This document shows positions 1 to 8,338 of a stretch of DNA of 64,000 nucleotides, piece by piece; the stretch's first letter is position 1, and the number at the start of each line of letters is the position of its first letter. Below the pieces are notes generated by a model. That model saw only the letters and a list, made by a program, of their open reading frames with translations. It was not told the DNA's origin and searched no databases. A program made the position numbers and the translations under genes. Origin of the DNA: Marinobacter santoriniensis NKSG1 (GTDB lineage Bacteria; Pseudomonadota; Gammaproteobacteria; Pseudomonadales; Oleiphilaceae); the NCBI RefSeq assembly GCF_000347775.1, contig NZ_APAT01000022.1, positions 229,793 through 293,792 on the forward strand, read 5' to 3'.

Positions 1-1
1 G

Positions 2-181
2 GTTATTACCAGTTACCGGATCAGCCATACGGAAGATGTCGCTGTCGCCGATCAGGAACATTTCGTGCCGGCCATGCCGGAGTCCTCTCCGGTGCTCACC
101 GAGCTGGATCCGCGTAACGAGGACTTTCATCAGTCTCCGGAAGCGTACACCATGGCGCAAGAGGCCGAGCAGGCCAGATAA
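2..181 (+). CDS. C-terminal end of an unidentified protein (partial)
   Basis: An open frame enters from the left edge and runs 59 codons to a TAA. The visible tail is acidic and polar, rich in Glu, Gln and Pro, with no membrane segment or motif that I recognise, so no function is proposed. It is followed by about 150 bases before the next gene, including an eight-T run near base 218 that could be part of a termination region, although I see no convincing stem in front of it. Confidence 0.5.
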   Translation, partial: VITSYRISHTEDVAVADQEHFVPAMPESSPVLTELDPRNEDFHQSPEAYTMAQEAEQAR

Positions 182-232
182 ACGGATCGTAAGGTGATAT
201 TTTTGTATCGGCATCTGTTTTTTTTCAATGGT

Positions 233-252
233 TAGCATACTATTGGTAGCTA
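233..252. promoter_or_regulatory. possible MarR-family operator
   Basis: An imperfect palindrome whose outer arms are TAGC and GCTA sits about 80 bases upstream of the MarR gene, in an AT-rich stretch. MarR/SlyA proteins usually bind imperfect palindromes of about this size in their own promoters. The inner bases do not match well, so this is a weak call resting mainly on position. Confidence 0.25.
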
Positions 253-331
253 TCTGATAATGTAAGCATAGGCTTTGTTGCGGTACGGACCGCACTGACA
301 GTCATTTCCTCTCGGAAAGGAGCGATAGTTC

Positions 332-760
332 ATGAGAGAACAGTTTCCATTCGCGGTGGCACGGGTTACACGTCGCTGGCGCAAGATGCTGGATGAGCGT
401 TTGAAGGATCTGGGCGTTACCCAGGCTCGCTGGAGCACCATGGTGTACCTGCAGCAGGGTGGTGAAGGCCTGACTCAGAGAGAACTGGCCAGCCTGATGG
501 CCATCGAGAACCCGACGCTCGTACGTCTGCTCGACAGCCTGGAACAGCAGGGGCTGATCGAGCGCCGTCCCTGCCCCAACGATCGTCGGGCCCGCCGTCT
601 GCACCTGACCGATGCCGGCCGTTCCTTTATGGACGACCTGTCCGAGCGAGCGGCGAGGTTGCGTGAGGAAATGCTTGATGGTGTCAGCGATGAGGACATC
701 GAGGTGAGCCTGCGTGTTTTCCACAAGATCATGGAAAATGCGGAAAAGCAGAAATCATAA
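332..760 (+). CDS. MarR/SlyA-family transcriptional regulator
   Basis: A 142-residue winged-helix regulator of normal MarR length. The helix-turn-helix and wing are visible at roughly residues 45-100 (GLTQRELASLMAIENPTLVR, then a LIERRPCPNDRRARRLHLT wing with the usual D-x-R-x-[RK] pattern). The start is supported by an AGGAG ribosome site about eight bases upstream. It lies directly in front of an EmrB/QacA-type efflux gene with 12 bases between the stop and the proposed start of that gene, the classic arrangement of a ligand-released repressor controlling a drug exporter. The inducing compound cannot be read from the sequence. Confidence 0.9.
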   Translation: MREQFPFAVARVTRRWRKMLDERLKDLGVTQARWSTMVYLQQGGEGLTQRELASLMAIENPTLVRLLDSLEQQGLIERRPCPNDRRARRLHLTDAGRSFMDDLSERAARLREEMLDGVSDEDIEVSLRVFHKIMENAEKQKS

Positions 761-772
761 CGGAGCCCGGAC

Positions 773-2164
773 CTGTCGGATAATACGGTAGAGGGGCTCC
801 GAGCCCGATACGGCGAACGCTGGCGCTGGCTGGCGGTGATCACGGTGATGCTGGGCACCATGGCGACGGTGCTCAGTGCCACCGTCGTGAATGTTGCGCT
901 GCACGACATCATGGTCGAATTCGGCATCCGCCAGGGACAGGTGCACTGGCTGGCCACCGGGTTTATCGCGGCCATGACCACTACCATGCTGGCGTCGTCC
1001 TGGCTGCTGGACCATTTTGGCGTTCGCAAGACTCTCGCCTGTGCCATGACGGTATTCACCGTCATATCCATTGTCGGTGGTTTTGCCGATTCGCCGGCGC
1101 AGCTGATCGCGGCCCGGGTGGGCCAGGGAGCGATGGCCGGGTTGATGCAGCCCATGGGCATGTACCTGGTGTTTCGGATTTTTCCCCGGGAGCGCCGGGG
1201 CCAGGCGATGGGCATCTACGGCATGGGCGTGATTCTGGCGCCGGCCCTGGGGCCGGTGTTGGGTGGGTTCCTGGTGGATGAGATGAACTGGCGTTATGTC
1301 ATGTTCGCACCTGCCCCGGTGACGCTCATCGGCGTGCTGATGGCGTGGCGCTTCCTGCCGCTCCCGCCTTCCCGCCCGGAACCCTACCGATTTGATACGC
1401 CGGGGCTGCTGCTCCTGGGTGCCACCATCGGGCTGGCTCTGGATACCCTGAATCGCCTGCAGGAGCTGGCGGGGCAGGAGTGGCGGATCGGTGTTCAGGC
1501 CATTGTCGTGCTGGTGCTGCTGACGCTCTTCGTGATTCGGGAGCGATCGACCCGGCACCCGCTGGTCAATCTCGCGCTGTTGCGCATGCCCTCTTTCCGT
1601 AATGCCAATCTGGGTGCCATGGCTCTCGGGCTTGCCCTGTTCGGGTCGACCTATCTGGTGCCCCTGTTTGTCCAGACCTCGCTGGCCTTCTCCGCCACGG
1701 AAGCCGGACTGCTGATGCTGCCCGCAGGCATCGTTCTGGGGATGACCTTTCCGCTGGCCGGTCGGCTGGCGGACCGGCAGAGTGCCCGCAGTCTTGTGGT
1801 TTTCGGGATCGTGATGTTTGCCATCTCGGCGACGCTGTTCGCCATCTCCGACAAGAGTCTGGCGTTTGGCTGGCTGGCGTTCTGGACCATCCTCGGCCGC
1901 ATCGGTATCGGATTCATGTTGCCGGCGCTGTCGACCGGTGCCCTGAATCCCCTGGCGCCGGAACAGCTGGGCGCAGCGTCCAGTACCATCAATTTCACCC
2001 GGCAACTGGGTGGCGCGTTCGGGGTGAACATCGTTGCGTTGACGGTCGAGTTCGGCGAGCACAGCGATGGACTGCCCACCATTGATGCCTTCCACAATGC
2101 CTGGTGGCTGGTCGCGGCCTTCGTTGCGCTCGCGGTGGTTCCGGTCTGGCGAATGCGCGCCTGA
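773..2164 (+). CDS. MFS drug-efflux transporter, DHA2 (EmrB/QacA) family, probable CTG start
   Basis: Polytopic inner-membrane transporter of the 14-helix DHA2 type, expected to export hydrophobic compounds using the proton gradient. The first helix and motif GTMATVLSATVVNVALHDI, a motif-A-like loop (LLDHFGVRKTL) and the motif-C region GVILAPALGPVLGG fit the family. The first canonical start in frame is GTG at 836, but that begins inside the first membrane helix and has no ribosome site. Reading back, the frame stays open to a CTG at 773 with GGAG seven bases upstream, adding a cytoplasmic head (SDNTVEGLRARYGERWRW) typical of such transporters. I therefore prefer the CTG, which gives 463 residues; the alternative is 836. 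Probably co-transcribed with the MarR gene. Confidence 0.82.
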   Translation: MSDNTVEGLRARYGERWRWLAVITVMLGTMATVLSATVVNVALHDIMVEFGIRQGQVHWLATGFIAAMTTTMLASSWLLDHFGVRKTLACAMTVFTVISIVGGFADSPAQLIAARVGQGAMAGLMQPMGMYLVFRIFPRERRGQAMGIYGMGVILAPALGPVLGGFLVDEMNWRYVMFAPAPVTLIGVLMAWRFLPLPPSRPEPYRFDTPGLLLLGATIGLALDTLNRLQELAGQEWRIGVQAIVVLVLLTLFVIRERSTRHPLVNLALLRMPSFRNANLGAMALGLALFGSTYLVPLFVQTSLAFSATEAGLLMLPAGIVLGMTFPLAGRLADRQSARSLVVFGIVMFAISATLFAISDKSLAFGWLAFWTILGRIGIGFMLPALSTGALNPLAPEQLGAASSTINFTRQLGGAFGVNIVALTVEFGEHSDGLPTIDAFHNAWWLVAAFVALAVVPVWRMRA

Positions 2165-2199
2165 GGTCGGTTGCGCGCTTCAGGGTAATTGGCTAGCAT

Positions 2200-2336
2200 A
2201 GCCCCTCCTTCAGGGGAGTAGCCTCCGTGCCGTCGAATATCGTCGGCCGGACGATGGTCAACATACTTGGAGCTCAATCTCCATGGTCATCGTGTCCCGC
2301 ATTGTATCGTTGCGGGTCTGGCAAGACCTGAGGCAG
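2200..2336 (+). promoter_or_regulatory. yybP-ykoY (Mn2+) riboswitch aptamer
   Basis: The leader of the downstream GDT1-like gene contains the hallmark segments of the manganese riboswitch in order: GGGGAGTAG (2213-2221), a central CAACATACT (about 2264-2272) and GCAAGACC (2321-2328). The closing helix P1 can form between CCTTCAGG (2207-2214) and CCTGAGG (2327-2333) with one bulged T. This RNA family senses Mn2+ and commonly controls manganese exporters, which agrees with the gene behind it. The call is made from motif recognition; I did not run a covariance model. Confidence 0.88.
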
Positions 2337-2341
2337 ATCAC

Positions 2342-2392
2342 CTCCAAAGGGCGGAAGGTGCGCTGTCTCATGTCTGACTTTCCGCCCTGGAG
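2342..2392 (+). promoter_or_regulatory. riboswitch expression platform that pairs the ribosome-binding site
   Basis: AGGGCGGAA (2348-2356) pairs perfectly with TTCCGCCCT (2380-2388). The helix can extend after a two-base bulge by pairing CTCC (2342-2345) with GGAG (2389-2392), which is the only ribosome site in front of the ATG at 2404. There is no T-run after it, so control is most likely at translation initiation: the site is hidden without Mn2+ and freed when the aptamer is bound. The pairing is seen directly; the switching logic is inferred. Confidence 0.65.
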
Positions 2393-2403
2393 CTGTAATC
2401 TTC

Positions 2404-2973
2404 ATGGACGCATTCCTCGCCTCGACGGCCGCCGTTGCCATTGCCGAAATCGGTGACAAGACGCAACTGCTGTCCCTGTTTCTGGTTGCCCGTTACGCCA
2501 CCCGGCTGCCGATCATCCTGGGCATTCTGATCTCCACCATTCTTAATCACGCCCTTTCCGCATGGTTCGGTGCCTGGGTGGCCAGGTGGATTCCCGATGC
2601 GTGGCTGCCCTGGATACTGGCGGTGAGTTTCGTTGCCATCGCGCTGTGGTTGCTGGTGCCGGACAAGGACGACAGTGAAGACTCCAAGTTCCTGGGCATG
2701 GGCGCCTTCATGGCCACGACCATCATGTTCTTCCTGGCGGAGATTGGCGACAAGACCCAGGTCGCGACCGTGGTCCTGGCGGCCAAATTCGATGCGACGT
2801 TATGGGTTATCATGGGAACCACCGTGGGGATGTTGCTGGCCAACATACCGGTTATCATGGCGGGTCGCTGGTTGATGGAGCGGATGCCGATGGCAACGGC
2901 CCGGATCAGTGCCAGCATCCTGTTTGCGATCCTCGCCGTGGTCACCGTCTGGACCACCGTGGTGAACTCCTGA
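2404..2973 (+). CDS. mneA: GDT1/UPF0016 family manganese exporter (MneA-like)
   Basis: A 189-residue inner-membrane protein with two homologous halves, each carrying the family signature AEIGDKTQ (residues about 13-20 and 118-125). This matches the UPF0016/GDT1/TMEM165 family of Mn2+/Ca2+ transporters; bacterial members such as Vibrio MneA export manganese. About six membrane helices are apparent, with a short acidic central loop (KDDSEDS). The Mn2+ riboswitch directly upstream strongly supports the manganese role. The ATG follows GGAG at 2389-2392, a slightly long spacing of 11 bases. The symbol is given by family analogy. Confidence 0.88.
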   Translation: MDAFLASTAAVAIAEIGDKTQLLSLFLVARYATRLPIILGILISTILNHALSAWFGAWVARWIPDAWLPWILAVSFVAIALWLLVPDKDDSEDSKFLGMGAFMATTIMFFLAEIGDKTQVATVVLAAKFDATLWVIMGTTVGMLLANIPVIMAGRWLMERMPMATARISASILFAILAVVTVWTTVVNS

Positions 2974-3023
2974 GCACACCCACTGTCATGGGTTGCGAGA
3001 ACGAGAGATTTCGGAACGACATT

Positions 3024-4091
3024 ATGCAGTTTGGACATTTCTGGAAATGCCTGGTTTTTCTGGCGCTGGTATCGCCGCTGGCCCAGGCCACGCCTCCCAA
3101 GGAGCAAAAACAGGAGCAGGATGCTGCGTCGGCCCAGTCCGAACCGGATCGCACGCCGCGGGTACCGACCTTCCGCATTGACGGCGATCTGGCCGGCCAC
3201 CTGCAGTCGTTCAAGACACATTATGAGGATACGTTCGCGTCGATCGGCAGCCGACTGGCGCTGGGGTACCTGGAGCTGGTCAAGGCCAATCCCGGCGTGG
3301 ATCCCTGGCTGCCCGGTGAAGGAACCACCATTACCCTGCCGCGGCAGTATGTGATTCCGGACGACTTCCGGCGAAAAGGCATTGTGATCAATCTGGCGGA
3401 ATACCGGCTCTACTATTTCACGGACGATGGTGACGTTCAGGTGTATCCGGTAGGCGTGGGCACCGACGAGAATCCCTCACCGCTGACCGATGCCAAAGTG
3501 ACCATGCCCCTGGAATCGCCCGCCTGGTACCCGCCCAAAAGTATCCGTGCGGCGGCCGAGGCCTCCGGCGGGTATCTGCCCAAAATGATTCCGCCGGGAC
3601 CGGACAACCCGCTGGGTACGCACGCGCTGCTGCTCAGCGAGAAGGGTTACCTGATTCATGGCACCAACAAGAAGTTCGGCGTCGGTACGCCGGTCAGCCA
3701 TGGTTGTTTCCGGATGTACAACGAGGACATTTCCCGCTTCGTCTACCAGGTGGACAAGGGCACGCCGGTCCAGATCGTGCGCGATCCCGTCAAGATCGGG
3801 ATGTCGGAAGGTGAGGTCTGGCTGGAGGTTCACCGCCCGCACGAGAAATACCCACAGGAAGAACGGGATCTGCTCTGGCAGAAGGTCACCGAGGAAGTCG
3901 AAGCATTCCGGAAAAAACATCCCGGTGTGGAGATGAAGCGGCGAGCGATCGAGCTGGCGGTCGACCAGGGAGCCGGTATTCCCACCATGATCGGCGAGCA
4001 GGTCGCGCGTATGGCGGCGGATGACACGGCCGAGAAAAAAACGCCGAAAAAGGCGGAAAAATCCGATGGCGGGTCTGAACTGTATTTCTGA
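3024..4091 (+). CDS. L,D-transpeptidase, YkuD domain, ErfK/YbiS type
   Basis: Periplasmic cell-wall enzyme that forms or exchanges L,D cross-links in peptidoglycan or attaches lipoprotein to it. The ATG at 3024 gives a clean signal peptide (hydrophobic core FLALVSPLAQA with cleavage before TPPKE), so earlier in-frame starts are rejected. After a Lys/Gln linker comes a LysM-like stretch (about residues 70-110) and then the YkuD domain, with His212 in HGTN and catalytic Cys228 in SHGCFRM. The charged, Lys-rich tail (EKKTPKKAEKSDG) is unusual. 355 residues, somewhat longer than E. coli ErfK. The OprI/Lpp-type lipoprotein a few kb downstream is a plausible substrate, by inference only. Confidence 0.88.
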   Translation: MQFGHFWKCLVFLALVSPLAQATPPKEQKQEQDAASAQSEPDRTPRVPTFRIDGDLAGHLQSFKTHYEDTFASIGSRLALGYLELVKANPGVDPWLPGEGTTITLPRQYVIPDDFRRKGIVINLAEYRLYYFTDDGDVQVYPVGVGTDENPSPLTDAKVTMPLESPAWYPPKSIRAAAEASGGYLPKMIPPGPDNPLGTHALLLSEKGYLIHGTNKKFGVGTPVSHGCFRMYNEDISRFVYQVDKGTPVQIVRDPVKIGMSEGEVWLEVHRPHEKYPQEERDLLWQKVTEEVEAFRKKHPGVEMKRRAIELAVDQGAGIPTMIGEQVARMAADDTAEKKTPKKAEKSDGGSELYF

Positions 4092-4137
4092 GGCCCGGTG
4101 CGGGTGACGGACACAATAACGATAATGAGGAGAATCC

Positions 4138-4890
4138 ATGAGTCGCACCATTATGATCACCGGAGCCAGTTCCGGCCTCGGCGAAGGTATGGCCCGGGAA
4201 TTTGCAGCCCGTGGTGATAACCTCGCGCTGTGCGCCCGACGGACCGAGCGTCTGGATGCCCTGAAAGAGGAGTTGCAGGGGCGTTACCCGGGGCTGACGG
4301 TCAGTGTCCGTGCGCTGGACGTGAACAATCACGATCAGGTCTTCGATGTGTTCCGCGCGTTCCGCGATGAGTTCGGCACCCTCGACCGGATCATCGTCAA
4401 CGCCGGGATCGGCAAGGGGCAGCCCCTCGGCACCGGAAAATTCCGGGCCAACCTGCAGACCGCCGAAACCAATTTCGTGGCGGCGCTGGCCCAGATGGAA
4501 GCGGCGATGGAGATTTTCCGGGAACAGAACCGGGGTCATCTGGTGACGGTGTCTTCGGTGACGGCCGTTCGAGGGCTTCCCGGGAACGTCACCACCTATG
4601 CCGCGACCAAATCCGGTCTGGCGGCACTTTCCGAAGGTTTGCGGGTCGAACTGAAGAAATCCGGCTCACCGATCCGGGTAACTACGCTGTATCCGGGCTA
4701 TATTCGTACCGAGATCAACGAAAAAGTGAAGAATACCCCGTTCATCGTGGACGCCGAAACCGGCTGCCGGGCCATGGTGAAAGCCATCGAATCGGGGCGC
4801 AGTGAGTGTTTCGTGCCAGGCTGGCCCTGGACGCCGATCGGTTTCATTCTGAGGCGTTTGCCGGAGTCGATGCTGGCAAAAATTTTCTGA
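4138..4890 (+). CDS. short-chain dehydrogenase/reductase
   Basis: A 250-residue classical SDR with the NAD(P)-binding TGASSGLGEG at residues 7-16, the structural NAG (IVNAG), catalytic Ser in VTVSSVTAV and the Y-x-x-x-K pair in YAATKSG. An Arg after the second strand (CARRTERLD) suggests NADP preference. The start follows a good GAGGAG site. The substrate is unknown. Only 18 bases separate it from the nfeD-like gene, so co-transcription is likely, although the two functions are not obviously linked. Confidence 0.85.
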   Translation: MSRTIMITGASSGLGEGMAREFAARGDNLALCARRTERLDALKEELQGRYPGLTVSVRALDVNNHDQVFDVFRAFRDEFGTLDRIIVNAGIGKGQPLGTGKFRANLQTAETNFVAALAQMEAAMEIFREQNRGHLVTVSSVTAVRGLPGNVTTYAATKSGLAALSEGLRVELKKSGSPIRVTTLYPGYIRTEINEKVKNTPFIVDAETGCRAMVKAIESGRSECFVPGWPWTPIGFILRRLPESMLAKIF

Positions 4891-4908
4891 CGACCGCGGA
4901 GACGTGCC

Positions 4909-6315
4909 ATGCAAGGAATGCCGTTGGCCAGATCCAGATCCCCCGGGAGGCGTCTCGCCTTTGCGCTGGTTGCCCTCCTCGGAGTGCTCCTGGCTGGTTG
5001 GTCGCTGTTCCAGGATCTGTCCGCCCAATCCGGTCCCCGTCAGGCGTTGGTCCTGAATGTTGAGGGTGCCATCGGTCCGGCGACCATGGATTATGTGACC
5101 CGGGGTATACGGCGCGCCGAATCGGCCAACATGGCGCTGGTGGTGCTCCGGATGGATACCCCGGGCGGCCTCATGGAATCCATGCGGGGCATCAACAAGA
5201 CCATCCTGTCTTCCGAGGTTCCGGTGGCCACCTACGTGTCGCCCCAGGGAGCCAGAGCCGCCAGCGCCGGCACCTATATCCTCTACGCCAGCCACATTGC
5301 CGCGATGGCCCCGGCAACTCACCTGGGTTCGGCGACACCGGTCCAGATGGGCGGGTTGCCCGGAACCGACCCGGGTACCCCGGCCGATCAGGAACAGGGA
5401 GGCAGCGACGGAAAGACCGCCATGGAGCGCAAAATCCTGGAAGATGCGGTGAGCTACATCCGGGGCCTGGCGGATCGCCACGGGCGCAATGCAGACTGGG
5501 CCGAAGCGGCGGTGCGGGATGCCGTCAACCTGGGTGCCAAAGAGGCACTGGAACAGAATGTGATTGATGTCGTGGCCCCTGACATGACGGCCTTGCTTGC
5601 CAGTATCGACGGCCGCACCGTGACTCTGGCAACCGGTGACCGGGTGCTCCATACCGCGGGCTTGGAGCTGGTGAGGGCGGAGCCGGACTGGCGGACCCGT
5701 CTGCTGTCGGTGATTACCGATCCCAATGTTGCCTATTTCCTGATGATCATCGGTTTCTACGGCATCATTTTCGAGCTGGCCAGTCCCGGCGCCATCTTTC
5801 CCGGTGTGATCGGAGCGATCTGCCTGGTGCTTGCCCTGTTTGCCTTCCAGGTGCTGTCGGTGAATTACGCCGGTCTGGCGTTGGTGTTACTCGGTCTGGC
5901 CTTTATCGTCGGAGAGGCATTCGTGCCCAGCTTCGGAATCCTGGGGATTGGTGGCATCGTGGCGTTTGTTGCCGGCTCGGTCATCCTGATGGATGGCACC
6001 CACCGGGACATCTCCCTGCCAACCGTGGGAGGAACGGCGCTGGTGGCCGCGGGCTTCATATTGTGGACGGTGACCCGCTTCATGGGGCTCCGCAAGAAGC
6101 ATCCGGTGATTGGCGCCGAGCAGATCGTTCACGAGCAAGGTACCGCCCTGGATGAGTTTTCCGCCGCTCATGGTCATTACGCAGGCCATGTGCGAATCAG
6201 CGGTGAGCGCTGGAAGGCGCGGAGTTCCACGCCGGTGGCGGCCGGGGACCCGATCCGGGTGACCGGCATCGATGGATTGACGGTAACCGTCGAGGTTATT
6301 CAGGAGGCTGACTGA
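4909..6315 (+). CDS. nfeD: NfeD-family membrane serine protease, long form
   Basis: Full-length NfeD of 468 residues. It has an N-terminal signal or anchor helix, a ClpP-like domain (about 45-240) with DTPGGLMESMRGI and the nucleophile region AASAGTYILYASH, then four or five membrane helices (about 270-400) and a C-terminal OB-fold. Such proteins cleave stomatin-type substrates and act in membrane quality control. A second ATG at 4918 is possible. It is followed 40 bases later by the slipin gene, the conserved NfeD-stomatin partnership. Confidence 0.9.
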   Translation: MQGMPLARSRSPGRRLAFALVALLGVLLAGWSLFQDLSAQSGPRQALVLNVEGAIGPATMDYVTRGIRRAESANMALVVLRMDTPGGLMESMRGINKTILSSEVPVATYVSPQGARAASAGTYILYASHIAAMAPATHLGSATPVQMGGLPGTDPGTPADQEQGGSDGKTAMERKILEDAVSYIRGLADRHGRNADWAEAAVRDAVNLGAKEALEQNVIDVVAPDMTALLASIDGRTVTLATGDRVLHTAGLELVRAEPDWRTRLLSVITDPNVAYFLMIIGFYGIIFELASPGAIFPGVIGAICLVLALFAFQVLSVNYAGLALVLLGLAFIVGEAFVPSFGILGIGGIVAFVAGSVILMDGTHRDISLPTVGGTALVAAGFILWTVTRFMGLRKKHPVIGAEQIVHEQGTALDEFSAAHGHYAGHVRISGERWKARSSTPVAAGDPIRVTGIDGLTVTVEVIQEAD

Positions 6316-6355
6316 CCCGGCGTTCATGTGTTCTGTGTGAACAAGGAGAGACCCT

Positions 6356-7144
6356 ATGATCGGCAATCTGATTCCCTATCTGGCACCGGCGGTGATTCTG
6401 CTGCTGATTCTGGTGTCAGCCATCAAGATCCTGCCCGAGTATGAACGTGGTGTGGTGTTTTTCCTCGGCCGCTTTCAGGGGGTTAAGGGCCCCGGGCTGA
6501 TTATAGTGATCCCCGGCATCCAGCAGATTGTGCGCGTGGATCTCCGGGTGATTGTGCTGGATGTGCCCAGCCAGGACGTCATTTCCAAGGATAACGTGAC
6601 GGTTCGCGTGAACGCGGTGCTGTATTTCCGGGTGGTCGATCCTGAAAGGGCCATCATTCGGGTTGAGGACTACAACTCGGCCACCAGTCAGCTGGCTCAG
6701 ACCACCCTTCGTTCAGTCCTCGGCAAGCACGATCTGGACGAGATGCTGTCGGAGCGGGACAAGCTCAATGCGGATATTCAGGAAATCATCGATTCCCAGA
6801 CCGAGGAGTGGGGTATCAAGGTTGCCAATGTGGAAATCAAACACGTCGACCTGAACGAATCCATGATCCGCGCCATTGCCCGTCAGGCCGAAGCTGAGCG
6901 GGAGCGGCGGGCCAAGGTCATACATGCCGAGGGTGAGCTGCAGGCGTCGAAGAAACTGGTGGAAGCCGCTCAGGTGATGTCCGCCGATTCAGGGGCCATG
7001 CAACTGCGCTATCTGCAAACCATGGCGGACATGAGCGGCACCAATGCCTCGACCATCATGTTCCCGATGCCGATGGATCTGCTCCGGCCGTTCATGCAAA
7101 AACCGGCGAGTGGCAAGGGCACTGCCACCGAAAAAGACGCCTGA
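6356..7144 (+). CDS. slipin / stomatin-like SPFH protein
   Basis: A 262-residue SPFH protein with one N-terminal hairpin membrane segment ([17 protein letters not shown]), the conserved [15 protein letters not shown] entry to the SPFH domain, and a charged coiled-coil ([19 protein letters not shown]) before a hydrophobic oligomerisation end. AAGGAG lies eight bases before the ATG. It oligomerises in the inner membrane and is the expected partner and substrate of the adjacent NfeD protease. An intrinsic terminator follows directly. Confidence 0.92.
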   Translation: MIGNLIPYLAPAVILLLILVSAIKILPEYERGVVFFLGRFQGVKGPGLIIVIPGIQQIVRVDLRVIVLDVPSQDVISKDNVTVRVNAVLYFRVVDPERAIIRVEDYNSATSQLAQTTLRSVLGKHDLDEMLSERDKLNADIQEIIDSQTEEWGIKVANVEIKHVDLNESMIRAIARQAEAERERRAKVIHAEGELQASKKLVEAAQVMSADSGAMQLRYLQTMADMSGTNASTIMFPMPMDLLRPFMQKPASGKGTATEKDA

Positions 7145-7163
7145 CCGGGAATTCGGGCACAAA

Positions 7164-7188
7164 AAAAGGCCGGACTGACCGGCCTTTT
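7164..7188. terminator. bidirectional intrinsic terminator
   Basis: A ten-base-pair perfect stem AAAAGGCCGG/CCGGCCTTTT around a five-base ACTGA loop, flanked by A-runs on the left and T-runs on the right. It stands between the convergent slipin and lpp-type genes and can stop transcription from both sides. Confidence 0.9.
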
Positions 7189-7206
7189 CTACTGGTCTTC
7201 CAGGCC

Positions 7207-7488
7207 TTACTTCTGGCTGGAAGTCTGCAGCATGCGCTTGGCGCGCTCGTTGGCCTCGTCAGCGGCCTTCTGGGCTGCACGGGCAGCGGCCAGAGCTTCT
7301 TCAGCAGTCTGCTGGGCAGTGCGTGCAGAGCTTGCAGCGCTGTTCGCAGTGTTCATTGCGTTTTCAGCGGTCTGCTCGGCGGAGCTGGCAGTTGCGTTTG
7401 CTTCGTCGATGGCGCCCTGGTCGGTGGTGGCACAACCTGCAGTCATGGCAGTGGCCAGTGCAAACCCGGCGATCGTCAGTTTACGCAT
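7207..7488 (-). CDS. oprI: major outer-membrane lipoprotein, OprI/Lpp family
   Basis: A 93-residue lipoprotein. The ATG at 7488 follows AGGGG and gives a signal peptide ending in the lipobox MTAGC. The mature part is a continuous Ala-rich heptad coiled coil, and the end (AADEANERAKRMLQ...SSQK) closely resembles Pseudomonas OprI, finishing in the Lys that is normally linked to peptidoglycan. The longer upstream reading is rejected because it would place the signal peptide internally. Two L,D-transpeptidase genes nearby could perform the linkage. The symbol is by similarity. Confidence 0.88.
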   Translation of the reverse strand: MRKLTIAGFALATAMTAGCATTDQGAIDEANATASSAEQTAENAMNTANSAASSARTAQQTAEEALAAARAAQKAADEANERAKRMLQTSSQK

Positions 7489-7684
7489 GGTAAATCCCCT
7501 TATTGGTCGAGTTATTTCCTGAGTTCCGGAAGTCAGTATAGACCACTTCCTGATTAACCGGCTCCGATGGATGTTTTCCACCGAATCGTAAAACAGTGTA
7601 AATCACACACCGGCGAAATGTTAACTCAGTATAGGTAAATTTTTATTCCCTATGACAGCAACTTAATCGTTGCGTCATTTCTCT

Positions 7685-8233
7685 TCACGGCAAAATGCGG
7701 ATCGGGGTTCCATTGGAAACCAGTTGCCAGATCTCATCCATGGCCTTGTTGTTGACCGCGATGCAGCCATCCGTCCAGTCAAGCCCCTCGAAGGCAAAGG
7801 CCATGTCGCCGGCATTATTCGGCAGGCCATGAATCATGATGCTGCCACCCGGATCCAGCCCCCAGGCCCGCGCCAGCTCCCGGTCGTGGGCACTTGGATA
7901 GGAGATGTGGATGGATTTGTAGAAGTCACTGTGGACGTTTCGCCAGTCCAGGGTGTACTCGCCTTCCGGTGTTCTCTCGTCACCCTCGTACAGTTTATGG
8001 CCTTGCGGATTGTCTCCCAGGGAAATGCGGTAACTGTGGATGATCTTGTCATTGGCCATCAGGTACAGGCGGCGTTCGCCCTTTTTTACCACCACCTGGG
8101 TAATGTCAACGGTGCCGGCTTTGGCCGGCATACGGGAATCGGCCCTGGCGATCAGATCTGCGGAAGCCGCCGGCAACGACCAGAACGTGAGGCTGATGAT
8201 CAGGGAGAGGAAAATGTGTTTGCGGAGGCCCAT
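7685..8233 (-). CDS. exported L,D-transpeptidase family protein
   Basis: A 182-residue protein with a signal peptide (cleavage near PAASA) and a compact YkuD domain: RRLYLMANDKIIHSYRISLG, then His135 in IMIHG and Cys157 in DWTDGCIAV, the two catalytic landmarks. It resembles the short ErfK/YafK-like group that acts in the periplasm on peptidoglycan or on lipoprotein anchoring. The ribosome site is weak. It is co-oriented with and just upstream of the OprI-type gene, about 200 bases apart; a working link between the two is inferred from position. Confidence 0.85.
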   Translation of the reverse strand: MGLRKHIFLSLIISLTFWSLPAASADLIARADSRMPAKAGTVDITQVVVKKGERRLYLMANDKIIHSYRISLGDNPQGHKLYEGDERTPEGEYTLDWRNVHSDFYKSIHISYPSAHDRELARAWGLDPGGSIMIHGLPNNAGDMAFAFEGLDWTDGCIAVNNKAMDEIWQLVSNGTPIRILP

Positions 8234-8338
8234 AACTCTGACTTACCAAAGATTCATCTTTTCAGGCCCTTTATATCACAGGCTCACGCCGGCCTGTTAA
8301 GGGGTTCTGTTACGTTTTTTGGCCATGTCGTTCTTCCA

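Noticed and set aside
755..2095. 446-codon minus-strand frame opposite the efflux gene
   Set aside because: Gln/His/Arg-rich shadow of the GC-rich transporter gene; the plus-strand frame has clear family motifs.
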